Assembly: GCF_030867145.1 (NCBI RefSeq)
Contig: NC_134415.1
Span: forward strand, 71,453,300 to 71,517,299
DNA from: Opisthocomus hoazin
Taxonomy: Eukaryota; Chordata; Aves; Opisthocomiformes; Opisthocomidae
DNA length: 64,000 bases
Direction: 5' to 3'
Made by a program: the position numbers and the translations under genes
Notes under the pieces: model-generated
Database searches by the model: none
The model's input: the letters and a program-made list of their open reading frames with translations, nothing else
Told to the model about the DNA's origin: nothing
Shown: piece by piece, positions 25,965 through 37,102 of the stretch
Layout of the letters: every line of letters starts with the position of its first letter
Numbering within the stretch: the first letter of the stretch is position 1

Positions 25965-26921
25965 TAGAATCACAGAATCACAGAATAATAGAATAAAGGA
26001 TGGAAAAGACCTCTAAGACCACCAAGTGCAACTGTCAACCCATCATGACCATGCCGGTTAAATCATGTCCTGAAGTGCCACATCTATGCATTGTTTGAAC
26101 ACCTCCAGGAATGGTGACTCCATCACTTCCCTAGGCAACCTGTTCCAGTGCTTCACAACTCTCTCAGTAAAGAAATTTTTCTGAATATCCAATCTAAACC
26201 TTCCCTGACACAACTCGAGGCCATTGCCTCTCGTCCTGTCACTAGTTAGTTGGGAGAAGAGACCAACACCTTCCTCACTACAACCTCCCTTCAGGTAGTT
26301 GTAGAGAGCAATAAGGTCCCCCCTGAGCCTCCTCTTCTCCAGACTAAACAGCCTCAGCTCCCTCAGCCGCTCCTCATAAGACTTGTTCTCTAGATCCTTC
26401 ACCAGCCTCGTTGCCCTTCTCTGGACATGCTCCAGCAACTCAATGTCCTTCCTGTAGTGAGGGGCCCAAAACTGAACACAGTACTCGAGGTGCGGCCTCA
26501 CCAGTGCCGAGTACAGGGGCACGATCAGCTCCCTGCTCCTGCTGGCCACACTATTCCTGACACAAGCCAGGATGCCGTTGGCCTTCTTGGCCACCTGGGC
26601 ACACTGCTGGCTCATGTAAGGCCGGCTGTCGACCAGCACCCCAAGGTCCTTTTCCGCCAGGCAGCTTTCCAGCCACTCTTCCCCAAGCCCGTAGCATTGC
26701 ATGTGGTTGTTGTGACTGAAGTGCAGGACCTGGCACTTGGCCTTGTTGAACCTCATACAGCTGGCCTCAGCCCATCAATCCAGCCTGTCCAGATCCCTCT
26801 GCAGAGCCTTCCTGTCCTCGAGCAGATCGACGCTCCTGCCCATCTTGGTGTCATCTGCAAACTTACTGAGGGAGCACTCAATCCCCTCATCCAGAACATT
26901 GATAAAGATATCCTGGACAAC
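25965..26921 (-). mobile_element. CR1 LINE, 5'-truncated, minus orientation
   Basis: Nearly 1 kb of CR1 on the minus strand. The 3' tail is visible at 25965-25995 on plus as repeated CAGAATCA-type octamers. ORF2 from the FADD catalytic region of reverse transcriptase (about 26840-26870) to the C-terminus is readable. The segment 26058-26756 is open for 232 codons ([32 protein letters not shown]). An in-frame TGA about 30 codons before that stretch (near 26775), plus loss of everything upstream of FADD, makes it inactive. It is well preserved, so relatively young. It lies in the same orientation as the next CR1. Confidence 0.95.
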
Positions 26922-27236
26922 AGATCACTCACTCTCATTTGTCTTTGTAGATCTCCTGTGCTTTGCCTTCTACAGCTGTGCCATGATGAAAAACTTCACC
27001 TGTCACTTTCTGATTACTGCCACCCATTGCCACAAAACAAACCCTTCATAACCCCCCTGAGGGCTTGTGGGGCAAAAGGCAAAAGCTGAAGGTCGGTAGC
27101 ATTTCACACACAGCCAATCTGGGGACAGTGGGAGTGGTACAAAGAAGCCACCTTGGACGTGCCTCCAGGTGGTGGGGTGCAGGTATTCCCTCCAGCCATT
27201 TTTGGGCTGTGGAGAGGAAAGCCACGCATACACCTC
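26922..27236. other. spacer between two CR1 copies
   Basis: About 315 bases between two same-orientation CR1 copies. No gene or repeat is recognised. Open frames running through it are continuations out of the flanking elements. Confidence 0.4.
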
Positions 27237-28302
27237 ACAGAATCACAGAACCACAGAAAGGTAGAGGTTGGAAGGGACGTCTATGGGTCATCTAGTCCAA
27301 CCCCCCCTGCCAAAGCAGGGTCACCTACAGCAGGCTGCACAGGACCACATCTACGCGGGTCTTGAATATCTCCAGAGAAGGAGACTCCACAACCTCCCTG
27401 GGCAGCCTGTTCCAGTGCTCCGTCACCCTCAGAGGGAAGAAGTTCTTCCTCATGTTCAGATGGAACTTCCCATGCTTCAGTTCGTGCCCGTTGCTCCTTG
27501 TCCTGTCACTGGGCACCACTGAAAAGATTTTGGCGCCATCCTCCTGACACCCACCCTTCAGATATTTATAAACCTTCAGAAGGTTCCCTCTCAGCCTTCT
27601 CTTCTTCAAGCTAAACAAGCCCAGCTCCCTCAGCCTTTCCTCGTAGGGGAGATGCTCAAGTCCCCTCACCATCCTCGTAGCCCTCCGCTGGACTCTCTCC
27701 AGTAGCTCCTCATCTTTCTTGAACTGGGGAGCCCAGAACTGGACACAGTACTCCAGATGAGGCCTCACTAGGGCAGTGTAGAGGGGAAGGAGAACCTCCC
27801 TCGACCTACTGGCCACACGCCTCTTAATGCATCCCAGGATCCCATTGGCTTTCTTGGCAAACAGGGCACACTGCTGGCTCATGGTCAATCCGTCATCCAC
27901 CAGGATACCCAGGTCCCTCTCCGCAGAGCTGCTTTCCAGCAGGTCAGACCCAAGCCTGTACAGGTGCATGGGATTGTTCCTCCCCAGGTGCAGGACCCTG
28001 CACTTGCCCTTGTTGAACCTCATCAGGTTCCTCTCTGTCCAACTTTCCAGCCTGTCCAGGTCACGCTGAATGGCAGCACAGCCTGCCAGTGTATCCACCA
28101 CACCTCCCAGTTTGGTGTCATCAGCAAACCTGCTGAGGGTATACTCTAACTCTTCATCCAGGTCATTGACGAAGAAGTTGAACAAGACTGGGCCCAATAC
28201 TGACCCCTGGGGGACACAACTAGTTACAGGCCTCCAACTAGACTCAGCATCACTGATGACAACCCTCTGAGTTCTGCCATTCAGCCAGTTCTCAATCCAC
28301 CT
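27237..28302 (-). mobile_element. CR1 LINE, 5'-truncated, with a long intact ORF2 remnant
   Basis: The minus strand stays open for 329 codons (28314 down to 27325) through the CR1 reverse transcriptase. It has a PQGSVLGP block, the FADD catalytic motif, [17 protein letters not shown] and [12 protein letters not shown]. The 3' UTR and octamer tail (TCACAGAATCACAGAA at 27237 on plus) follow. The 5' break is near 28302, so the endonuclease and the N-terminal half of the RT are missing. The intact frame over about 1 kb suggests a younger insertion than most others here. It belongs to a different CR1 subfamily from its neighbour, judging by the 3' UTR sequence. It cannot move on its own. Confidence 0.95.
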
Positions 28303-30082
28303 CGGCCTCCCCACAGGATGCTCTGGCCCATTGTCCCATCTGCATGGCTAGGGGACCAGGGAGTACTGCTGTGCCCCACAGCAAGCCATCACTGCACCCC
28401 GAGGGAACACTGGTTCTGGCTTTGGGCAGGGCAAGGAGCCAGAGCCTCAGTGAAACCGTACAGAGACAGCCACACACTGACCCCGCAGTGAAACCGCACT
28501 GGGACAGCCACACACCAACCTGAGGCGGCTGAGGGGGAAGCTGGTCTTGCATGGCTTCCCCTGTGGTCCGTGTCGTCCACAGGCTGTTTCAGAGGTAGAG
28601 ACTAATTTAAGGAGTGGTATCAGGGAATGTGAAAACCCTCACCTTTTCAGCTGTCAAAGCTCGTGTCACGTCTCCTCCCGGCAATGGCATCTCAGCAGTA
28701 CAGTGCCCCAAGACACAGAATCAGCCCCAAATGCTGCTGAGCGCAGGGTCCCCCCTGGGCCACCCAAATCCCACACAGCTACATCAAAGGACTCTCCCCA
28801 GAACTTATTCATGAGTTTTCTTTAGAGTCTGCTCAGCTGAAAAGTACGGTGGCATCAAACGGTACGTGCAATGGTTTTTTTTTTAAACAAACAAAGCCTC
28901 CAAGCCTGACAGGCAAGGGCAGGGATGGGATTAGGCAAACATCCTACACAGACGGTTCCTCTTTCTGTCTGTCAGCTTGTAAGTGCTTTCTCTTCTAGAA
29001 CTATACAGTACTAACTGAGCCGGAAACAGCTATTTAAAAAGTGATTATAGTGTGACATTTTTGTTTGACCTAACATCAAGCCATGTGCAGCTTAAATGTC
29101 AGCAAAGCTATTTACTACAGGGACGGACAGGCCCTAGCACGCTTAAATCTACCCAGCGCCTGAAGACAGCTTGCCGTCTCCACTTGGTGCACAGGAATGA
29201 CGCCGAAGCCACGACATGAAGTGCAGCGCTCCGTAAGCTGTGATAATTGACTGATGTGCTGGGTGGCAGAATGCATTCAGCGAGAGGCTCACAGGGAGGA
29301 AGATAAAATAGTGGATAATTAAAGTCAATCATCTCAGGCCTGTGCAAAAGGTTGCCTTGGATTAGCAAGGGCATGCCGATAGCTGGTGTGTTTTGTCCAG
29401 GGAAGTCTGAGGAGCTCAAATATTTGGACAAAAATAGCAAGCAGAATTTTCGTTTTGTTGACGCAGGAGCTGCCGTGGTCGCAGGCGAGGAGGGAGCCCA
29501 GCCAGCCCCGGGGCTGGCAGAGCACATAGCAGTGGACCCGGCTGTGGCTGCCGCGCAGGGTGACCCGTGCAGAGGGATGGAGGGGATGGGAGGCTTCAGG
29601 GCCATCTCACCCGCCAGCAAAATATCGGGCGAGCAGGGGGGCTAAGGCTGCTAGCTACATGCACGCCTCCCTTTGTGAGAACCGACAGGAATGAAGTGGC
29701 TTCAGACCCTGCAAAGATGCGCGAGCACGCACAGCCACAAAGCCATACTCTGAGCTGTACGGGATCGTGAGCTCTCCCTGGAAGACAACGAACTGGTGTG
29801 CAACGGATGGAGACAAGTACGCTTACAGGTCCTTAATGGGACTAGAGGCATACATTTGGACGGCGTTCCCGTCTGACCTTCTGCTCAGAGCCTAAAACAA
29901 CAAACAAATCAGTGTGCCTTTATTTTGAGAGAACGTTGCTCACAGTAATAAGGGTGGGTGGGGGCACTCAAAAGGAAGCTGAGCTGTGATAAAACTTCCA
30001 TTTTGTTCTTTCTTGCATGTCAGAAAAAAATTTACGTTGTAATTGAGTGCTTTTCAGAGTTTATTTTTCTTTACATTGTTAC

Positions 30083-30141
30083 ATGCCTGATCACATCTGA
30101 TTTTGGAAGCTAAGCAGGGCCTGACTTGGCTGGCATTTGGG
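30083..30141 (+). pseudogene. 5S rRNA-derived fragment (pseudogene or 5S-headed SINE)
   Basis: About 59 bases match the middle of vertebrate 5S rRNA: CCTGATC...TCTGATTTTGGAAGC, then the internal promoter box A TAAGCAGGGC, then a diverged TTGGCTGGCATTTGG. CpG positions of 5S have become TG or CA, as in old methylated copies. The 3' half with box C and the 5' end are absent or unrecognisable, so it is not a working 5S gene. It could be a truncated 5S pseudogene or the head of an ancient 5S-derived SINE such as AmnSINE1. The match is by memory of the 5S sequence. Confidence 0.7.
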
Positions 30142-33100
30142 AAGCTGCAGAAAATGCAGCAGACTCCGTGCAGGATCTCTGTGCTGGTTACATGAATGCA
30201 CGGTGCCTAACAGCGTGACTGGGGAGGAACGACAAGAATATTCACAGCTTTTCCATATTGTAAAACGCTGCTTTTCTCCAGATAGAGCAACTGCAATAAC
30301 ACCATGGCTGAAAATAACATCATGAATTTTTTTCAAATAACAAATAAGGACGGCTCGTGAATACTGGTTAATACCTGTCACAGCGCACAGAAAAAGCCTT
30401 TAAGCAAACTGATCATCAGGTCACTAGAGACAGGATATAAATTCTTTAATTTCTGTCTGCTTGCTACTTACTTTTCTAAGTGTTGACAGTGGCAGGGGAC
30501 TGCAAAAATCCCTTCAAAACTCCTTTAAGTACAATAAGTGAAAACAGTATAAACTTTTTAACAGAAAATATATGAGAGGTAGTCAGAAGATTTCGTTTGT
30601 GTGAGGTTTACTGTTGTTCTTGGTGTTTTCAGTGACAAAGGGCTTAATTATTTCGTATAAAGGTTCCTTCCTGCTTGCTTTACCTTAGAAAATTCCAGAC
30701 GATCAAGGCCGGTCTGTTATGATTTTACTTGGAAGCTCCCAACCAAGGATTAAAACTTTAACAAAAGTTTCTTTCATTAAAAATGTTCATTAGTCATTCA
30801 AGTTAAAACAAACATCATTTAAAAAAATAATAAATGTAACTCGAACTCCCTTCCTCTCTTGCTTTCTTATCAAATGTCATCAGTGGGTACCGCTCAGATC
30901 CTGAGTGGGCCTTGTAGTCCGGAGTGAGCTTCATGTGTTTAGTTGTCCCTCCCCTAAAAAAGGTTAAAAAGGCAAAACCAACCGTGAATGTGCTACAGAG
31001 AAAACAGATCTCTGAGTACCTTTCTTCCACCTTTAAACAACAAATAAACACGATATGGCAAAGCAAGGCAAGCTTCACATGCTATAAGCCTCTCCCAGGT
31101 AGTGCCTGGGAAGCCCTCGTTCAGTTTTTGCAGCCCTTCTTTGTTGTATCGAATTGTGAGGGATTTCTAAGTCCTAATTTGGATGCATCCCCCAGCAGCA
31201 GAGAGAAACCGACAATTACTGAAGCAAGGCAAGTTGTTTTCAGTTTAGCAGTTTTTTTCTAAGCTAGGCTTGTGGTTTCATTTAAAGTTTGAATGCTTCC
31301 ATTCTCTGAGAAGCGCAGTGGCTTTTCAATGGCAGAAGATCAAATGATGTTAATCGGGCAGTGTGACCTAATCCTCTAATTCAGCTGCCTTTCTACATTA
31401 GAAATGTTCTGCTCATGTAAGATTGATTTGCTCTTAAATTGACTTTTTTCTTCTGTTGTTAAACGCGCTATTCTGAAGGTCTAGTCCTAGCTCCACAGAT
31501 CTGGTAAACAAAGAAGAGAAGACCACTTTTTCTTCACTTTGTACATTTAGATAGGGTTCTGATAGAAAATCTCTTGGTAATCGCATAAAGACCAAGATGT
31601 TATGCAACAGCAGCGAGAAGAACATTTTTCTTTTTGGCAGTGATCCTTCAGGTTACTTACACGGAATGGGGCTACTCCGGTCAGCTATTGCCCACTATAG
31701 GAAGACTACCACAAGCGTAATTTCTCCTCAGCCTCCAGATATACCTTCCATTGATGTTCTCACGCGTTTCTCCAAAGACTGAAAGAGCTCCTCACTCTTC
31801 CCGTTTCTTCTTTTTTCTTCCCTCACTTTTTCTGATGTGGTGGCTCTGGTGCAGAGCCCGGTGTGACGGGGCTGCTGCACCAGCACTGGCAAAGGGCAGC
31901 CAGGGCAGCGCCTCCCTGCAATGTCCTCCATCCACCCCTCCCTCCATCCTTGATCCCTGCATCTTTCCCGCCACGCTGTGCATCTATGGGTAGATTGCAG
32001 GCCGCAGCCACACCTGACGTGCAGGACCACAGGAGAGAAAACAGCCTGCTGGGTTGCTCTGTCAACAGCTGATGGCTTATGAGATACCATCCGAAATGGC
32101 GTCACGCTTCCATGGGGATGGGGGCAGCTGCGTGGCCCCTGAACACAGCCTGTCGGACATGGCAGCTTTTCTGACACTGTAACACCAGAAGAGCTCCCGA
32201 GCTCTACAAGCACCAACAGACAGGCCATCAGCACTGGTTGTGTCTACCGACCTTCACAGCAGCATCCCCTAATGGCGGCCACACGAGGCGAGCCTAGCCA
32301 GTTGGAACTAAAAGTCCCCGAAGCCTGGCGACAGCCATGGCTCCCGCAGGCAGCACACAGAAGCCTGCATTCCTGCTCAAACCTGAAGGCCAGACCCTCC
32401 TGAAACATCAGGCTCTGTGGCCAAATGAGTGCTAATGGCCAGTACAAATTAAGTGTTGTTCACTTACCCGTAGGCTGGATTTGGCCAATATTTACAGAAG
32501 ATAACCAGCCCATAGCTAACACTATCAATGTTAACCTACTTCCTATGACCTCGCCCGCTTGAGCTGCAGGGGAAGTCTCAGCAGAAGATGAGAAGATGAG
32601 AAGATGTCCAGCACTTGGCACAGACATCAGCACATGGCGCCTGTCTCAGCTGCTTTGACAGCCATCGTAGGGTGGCGCGGGGCTCCCTGGGCACGAGGAC
32701 ACGTGGCCCAGCATCTGCGAGGCACGAAGCAGAGGGGAGAGGGCCATGCCGCACTCCAAGGATTTGCTTCTTTTTCCCATGCTGTTACTGAGGATTCTTG
32801 CAACAGATTTTCACTGGCTACTTCTACATCATTGCTACGATTGCCTCAGGTAAAGGAAGATAGAATACAGTCTGGAGAACTAAAACAACCATTTACAGTG
32901 CCTGGCAGGTGCTCTTCAACCTTTTTTGCTGCTGCGGAGGGCATCAGGGCTGTTGTTCCTGCCTGTTGGCTCTGTCATATGCAATCATCTTGCTATATCT
33001 ATCTAGTGGACTACACAACCTTTTTTCAGTTCTTTCAGTTTTTTCCTGCCAGATGGTAACAAATGAATCCAATCAATTAATTACATTGCCTGAAGATATT

Positions 33101-33749
33101 TTGTCAACACGAGGCTGGCAGTGTCCGTGCTGGCAGAACACGTAGGAGTTTTCGAAATCCCTCATGTTATTGTTGGTGTTACTTTAGGTAAACCACAAGC
33201 TGATTCAGATCCACCTTATGAGTAGTTAATGGGTCTGTCCCCAGTCATCTGGCATTCGTGGAGATGATTTTCATGTTACTGCGCTACCTGTGTACAACAT
33301 CCCTTTTCCCCAGTGCTGTTTTCTTAAAAGAAATTGAAGCATAATTTCAGCCTGGCATTGGGCAGCAGCAAACGTGGTCTAAGCAAAAATTTGTGGGCAG
33401 AGAGCGCCATCTCCAGCTACCACACAATAATTACTCGGTGGTAACAACAAAACTAGTTTGGTATTTCTCCTATGGAATTGCCATCTCTTCCAGCAATAGA
33501 TGGAGGAAAAACGCCATCTGAGATAATGTCAAATATAACAGAGACGAAATTTGTTCTGTGTTATGGTCCTCCAGCCTACAGAGAGCCTCTGCATCTCATA
33601 CTACATATGATGCTTTTGGTAAGTACTTGGAAAAGCTCATAAATGATATCTCTAGTATTGTCCCAGAATGACTGGGTAGAAAACTAGTGCAAATAAGCAA
33701 TGTGCAAAAATAGCATACAAAGTGCATGCAGAAGAACTGTATATATTAA

Positions 33750-33903
33750 AATGTTACAAAATTTGGAAATACTACAAAAATCACACAAATATTACATAAA
33801 TACATTTAATTACACAAACAAAAATACTACAAAATATTACAAATATTACAAAAATTACATAAATACAAAAAATTACATAAATACAAATACAAAAGAATTA
33901 CAA
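33750..33903. repeat. AT-rich degenerate tandem repeat
   Basis: Degenerate repeats of ATTACAAA / ATTACATAAATACAAA run for about 150 bases. They give a Tyr/Lys/Asn-rich translation on the plus strand that should not be taken as protein. Confidence 0.8.
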
Positions 33904-34711
33904 CAGCTGTATTAAGTCAAACCGTATTTCGTGTACATTTTATCCCACATAAATGATACATATGTTAGTGTACACTTTTAAAGAAATCCATACTGAAAAA
34001 CATAAACAAGACATTATTTATAGCTGATGCCTGAGAACTCATTCTCCACCACGATGCTAAATGATGTCGTTGCCATCCTGTTACCCAGCAGCTTTCTGTT
34101 CTTCCTAACATCATGGGAAACCTCAGGCCTCCAGAGCATTCACAGCTCCAAAGGGTTCAGACAGAGCAGAGATACTAAGTGCATTAGACAAATCCATCTG
34201 TGAATGCAGGTACGCTGCTTTTGACAGCAGTCTCTAAACTAAACGGACAGTCGAGGCCGGGGCCTGTGAGCCCAGCTTCATCAATGTCAGAGAGGAGTTT
34301 GTTCTAGAAATGTATCTTAAGGACACCAGCCGCAAAGAAATTACCGTACAATAAAATTTGAAAACATGTTTCCTCATGTGTGTTGTGCAAGACTCCTCCA
34401 TATTAAAGAACTGTTAAAGAATTTGCAAAAACAAATGGATTACTGGATTTAAAAGGCTATGAATACTAAGCACATACCTTGGATAGACGAATCAGGAAGG
34501 GTTAAAAGACAAAGCATCTGTTATCATCTAGCCTTAAAAATAGCATTCCCGAACCAGATAGAGCATCTTCTTTAAAATGCAAATTATTAAATTACTCTGT
34601 GTCATTTTTATGACTGAGTTCAGAAAGTATTTGACAACTGTTCAGAAAACCAAAGATTCAGATTGCAGCCACAGACGCAGCAAGATACAGACATAAAGCT
34701 GATGAAGCTCT

Positions 34712-35945
34712 GTGGAAAAGAAACCTGTAAAGGACAAGAAGGCAATCGAGAACGGCTGGCATGGATTTATGAAGGACAAATTGCAGCTGGCCAACCCGAT
34801 TGCATCCTATGATGAAATGGCTGGCTACACGGACAAGGAGGCAGAAGTGGACACAACAGACCCTGACTTCAGTACAGCTTTTGAAATAATTTCCCACAGC
34901 ACTTTCATTCACAAACTGAGGAAACACAGCATGAACAAGCTGGCTGTTAGCTGCACTGAAAACTGTTGAGGCTGATGGGCTCTGTGGGTGGCAGCTGGTG
35001 GCTTGTCAACCTGCCTGAAGGCCCATAGCACGTTGAGTACTTTAGGGGTTGACACTAAGACCCATAGAGTGCATTATCTTCATCAAAAGCCTGGACCATG
35101 GGACAGGATGTTCCCTCCACATATTTTAAGATACGGCTACATGAGTGGGGATGGTGGACATGCTAAATGGTCGAGCTTCAGTTCTGAGAGACTTTGAGAA
35201 GCTTAAGGACTGGGCTGACAGAAGCCTTAGCACATACGAGCAGAAACGCTCAGCCCTGCACCTAAGGCAGAACAAGCCCTTCCACTGGTACCGGCTGGGA
35301 AGGAACGGGCTGGCTATCAACTTTGCCAAAAGGACCCGGGGTTGTGTGAAAGCCAAGTCCAGTATGAGCCAACAGCGCGCTCTCATCCCAAAGAGGACAA
35401 ATCACACAGCAGCCTGCTTTAGGAGGAGTATGGCCAATAGACTGAGGAAAGTTACTGTCCTCCTTTGCTCCGTGTTGGGGAGGCCCTGGCTGGACACAGG
35501 GCCCAGACTGATGCTTCCACAGATCAAGATCGAGTATCTCCAGCAAAGGCTACCGAGACAGTCAGGATCTAAATCCCATCACCCTGAAGGAGAGGCTGAG
35601 GGACTCTGGGCCTCCCTTGCCTGTTGAAGAGCGTAAGGGGCCACGTAACAGCAGCCTATGGCTACTTGAAGGGAGTCTACAAATAAGACAGAGCTAAACT
35701 CTCCTCGGTCATGGTAGGCAACGCAACAAGAAACCACAGACAGAAGTGGCTCAGGAGGTCCAAAAAGGACCTTATGACACAAATTCTTTACTTGGAAGGC
35801 AGTTGACCTAGAGAAACTATGAAATTTTCTCTCTTGGGTGGTTTCAAGAGCTGTTGAGAGAGAACTGCACCGATGTGGCTGACTTCCAGTGCGGTGGCTG
35901 AACTGTGCAGCACCCAGAGGTCCCTTCCCCTTCCGACCAGCCCGT
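34712..35945 (+). mobile_element. old CR1 LINE, plus orientation, about 1.2 kb
   Basis: The plus strand reads through degraded CR1 reverse transcriptase. Near 34750 it encodes the 'ENGWHGFMKDKLQLANPIAS' region (compare CR1 G-F-x-K-x-x-S-x-x-x-N-L). Then come 'DFSTAFE' and 'FIHKLRKH', a later block 35145-35627 ('DFEKLKDWADRSLSTYEQKR', 'NKPFHWYRLG', 'SMSQQRAL') and C-terminal remnants to about 35945. Several frameshifts and stops show it is an old, dead copy. The 5' boundary is approximate and no 3' octamer tail remains. Confidence 0.85.
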
Positions 35946-36161
35946 GACGGCTGGGCACAGATTTGAAGCTGCTGACTTTCCTGGTCCGTGATTCTTGTTT
36001 ATTGTGGGCAGACAGCCTTAAAATGGTCATCGAAACATTGTCTGAGCTTTATTATTAATTGAGAAGCGTGTTTAAGTATACCCACGAGCAAAAATAAACA
36101 TGCCCTGCCATCTGTCAGTACCTGGCAAACTGCAGATGTCGTTTTCTGAAAACAAAGTATT

Positions 36162-36603
36162 TCATAGAATCATAGAATGGTTTGGGTCAGAAGGGACCTT
36201 AAAGATCATCTGGTTCCAACCCCCCTGCCATGACCAAGGACACCTTCCACCAGACCTGCTTGCTCAGAGCTCCATCCAACCTGGTCTTGAACACTGCCAG
36301 GGAGGGGCAGCCACAGCTTCTCTGGGCAACCTGTTCCAGTGTTTCACCACCCTCATGGTGAAGAATTTCTTCCTAAGATCTAATCTAAATATGCCCTCTT
36401 TTAGTTTACAGCCATTCCCCCTTGTCCTATCACTACACACCCTTGTGAAATGTCCCTCTCCATCCTTCCTGTAGGCCCCTTCAGGCACTGGCAGGCTGCT
36501 GTAAGGTCTCCCCGCAGCCTTCTCTTCTCCAGGCTGAACAGCCCCAACTCCCTCAGCCTGTCCTCGTAGGAGAGGGGCTCCAGCCCTCTGATCATCTTCA
36601 GTT
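36162..36603 (-). mobile_element. CR1 LINE 3' fragment upstream of HDDC2
   Basis: Minus-oriented CR1. The tail is at 36162-36180 on plus (CATAGAATCATAGAATGG), followed by the 3' UTR and the end of ORF2 (minus strand '[20 protein letters not shown]', '[20 protein letters not shown]', '[19 protein letters not shown]'). It is truncated at its 5' end near 36603, about 430 bases before the HDDC2 start codon. It therefore lies just outside the CpG island and may bound the promoter. Confidence 0.95.
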
Positions 36604-37036
36604 TCATCGCCACATTTAAACCGTTGCCTGCTATTTCCGCTGGCAATATGAAAATAGCAAAGAAATGCAGTGTGTTTTGAAAAGCCACCGACTGCAAAGC
36701 AGCTCAGCGCGTTACTTACTGAGCTTGCGAAAGTGACGGCAGCGCCGGCAGCCAGGCACCGGCACTCCCCAAGGCAATTTAAAACCGAGCGCGGCGGCCC
36801 CGGTAACCGCCCTCTCTTCTCTGAATAGCTACAGGCGCTCGCACTACTTACTGTTGTTGGGGTTTTTTGTTTAAAAAAAAAAAGTATGCTAAAGGTCACT
36901 GATACGATCAGTTTTGACCGCGGCTACGGGCTACCCCCGCCTGCGCGACTGCCTCCCTCCTCCCCCGGGAGAGGACACATCGGGCGGGCTGGGCTCGGCC
37001 CGGCGAGAGGAGGAGGAGGAGCAGCGGGCGGAGGCG

Positions 37037-37102
37037 ATGGCGGCGGGGGCGAGCGGCGGCGGCGGGCTGCTGCCCTTCCTGCGGCTGCTGGGGCAGCTCA
37101 AG
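37037..37102 (+). CDS. HDDC2: HDDC2 coding exon 1
   Basis: 22 codons, from MAAGASGGGG to LRLLGQLK. It ends AAG, followed by GCGAGC rather than GT. The boundary is set by the conserved LK-RVPRTGW junction of the family. The reading frame itself stays open to 37363, so a simple ORF call would run through the intron. Confidence 0.85.

Larger units (their letters stand above)
28303..34699. other. no protein gene seen
   Basis: Intergenic DNA with no supported exon. Frames of 150-170 codons at 29108-29620, 31728-32234 and 32604-33059 sit in GC-richer patches and have no domain or splice context. Contents that I can name are the 5S-derived fragment (30083-30141) and the AT-rich tandem tract (33750-33903). 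Confidence 0.4.

Noticed and set aside
31728-32234. 168-codon minus-strand frame
   Set aside because: GC-rich patch without domains or splice signals; other frames overlap it on the plus strand.
33700-33915. Tyr/Asn/Lys-rich plus-strand frame
   Set aside because: A translation of the AT-rich tandem repeat.
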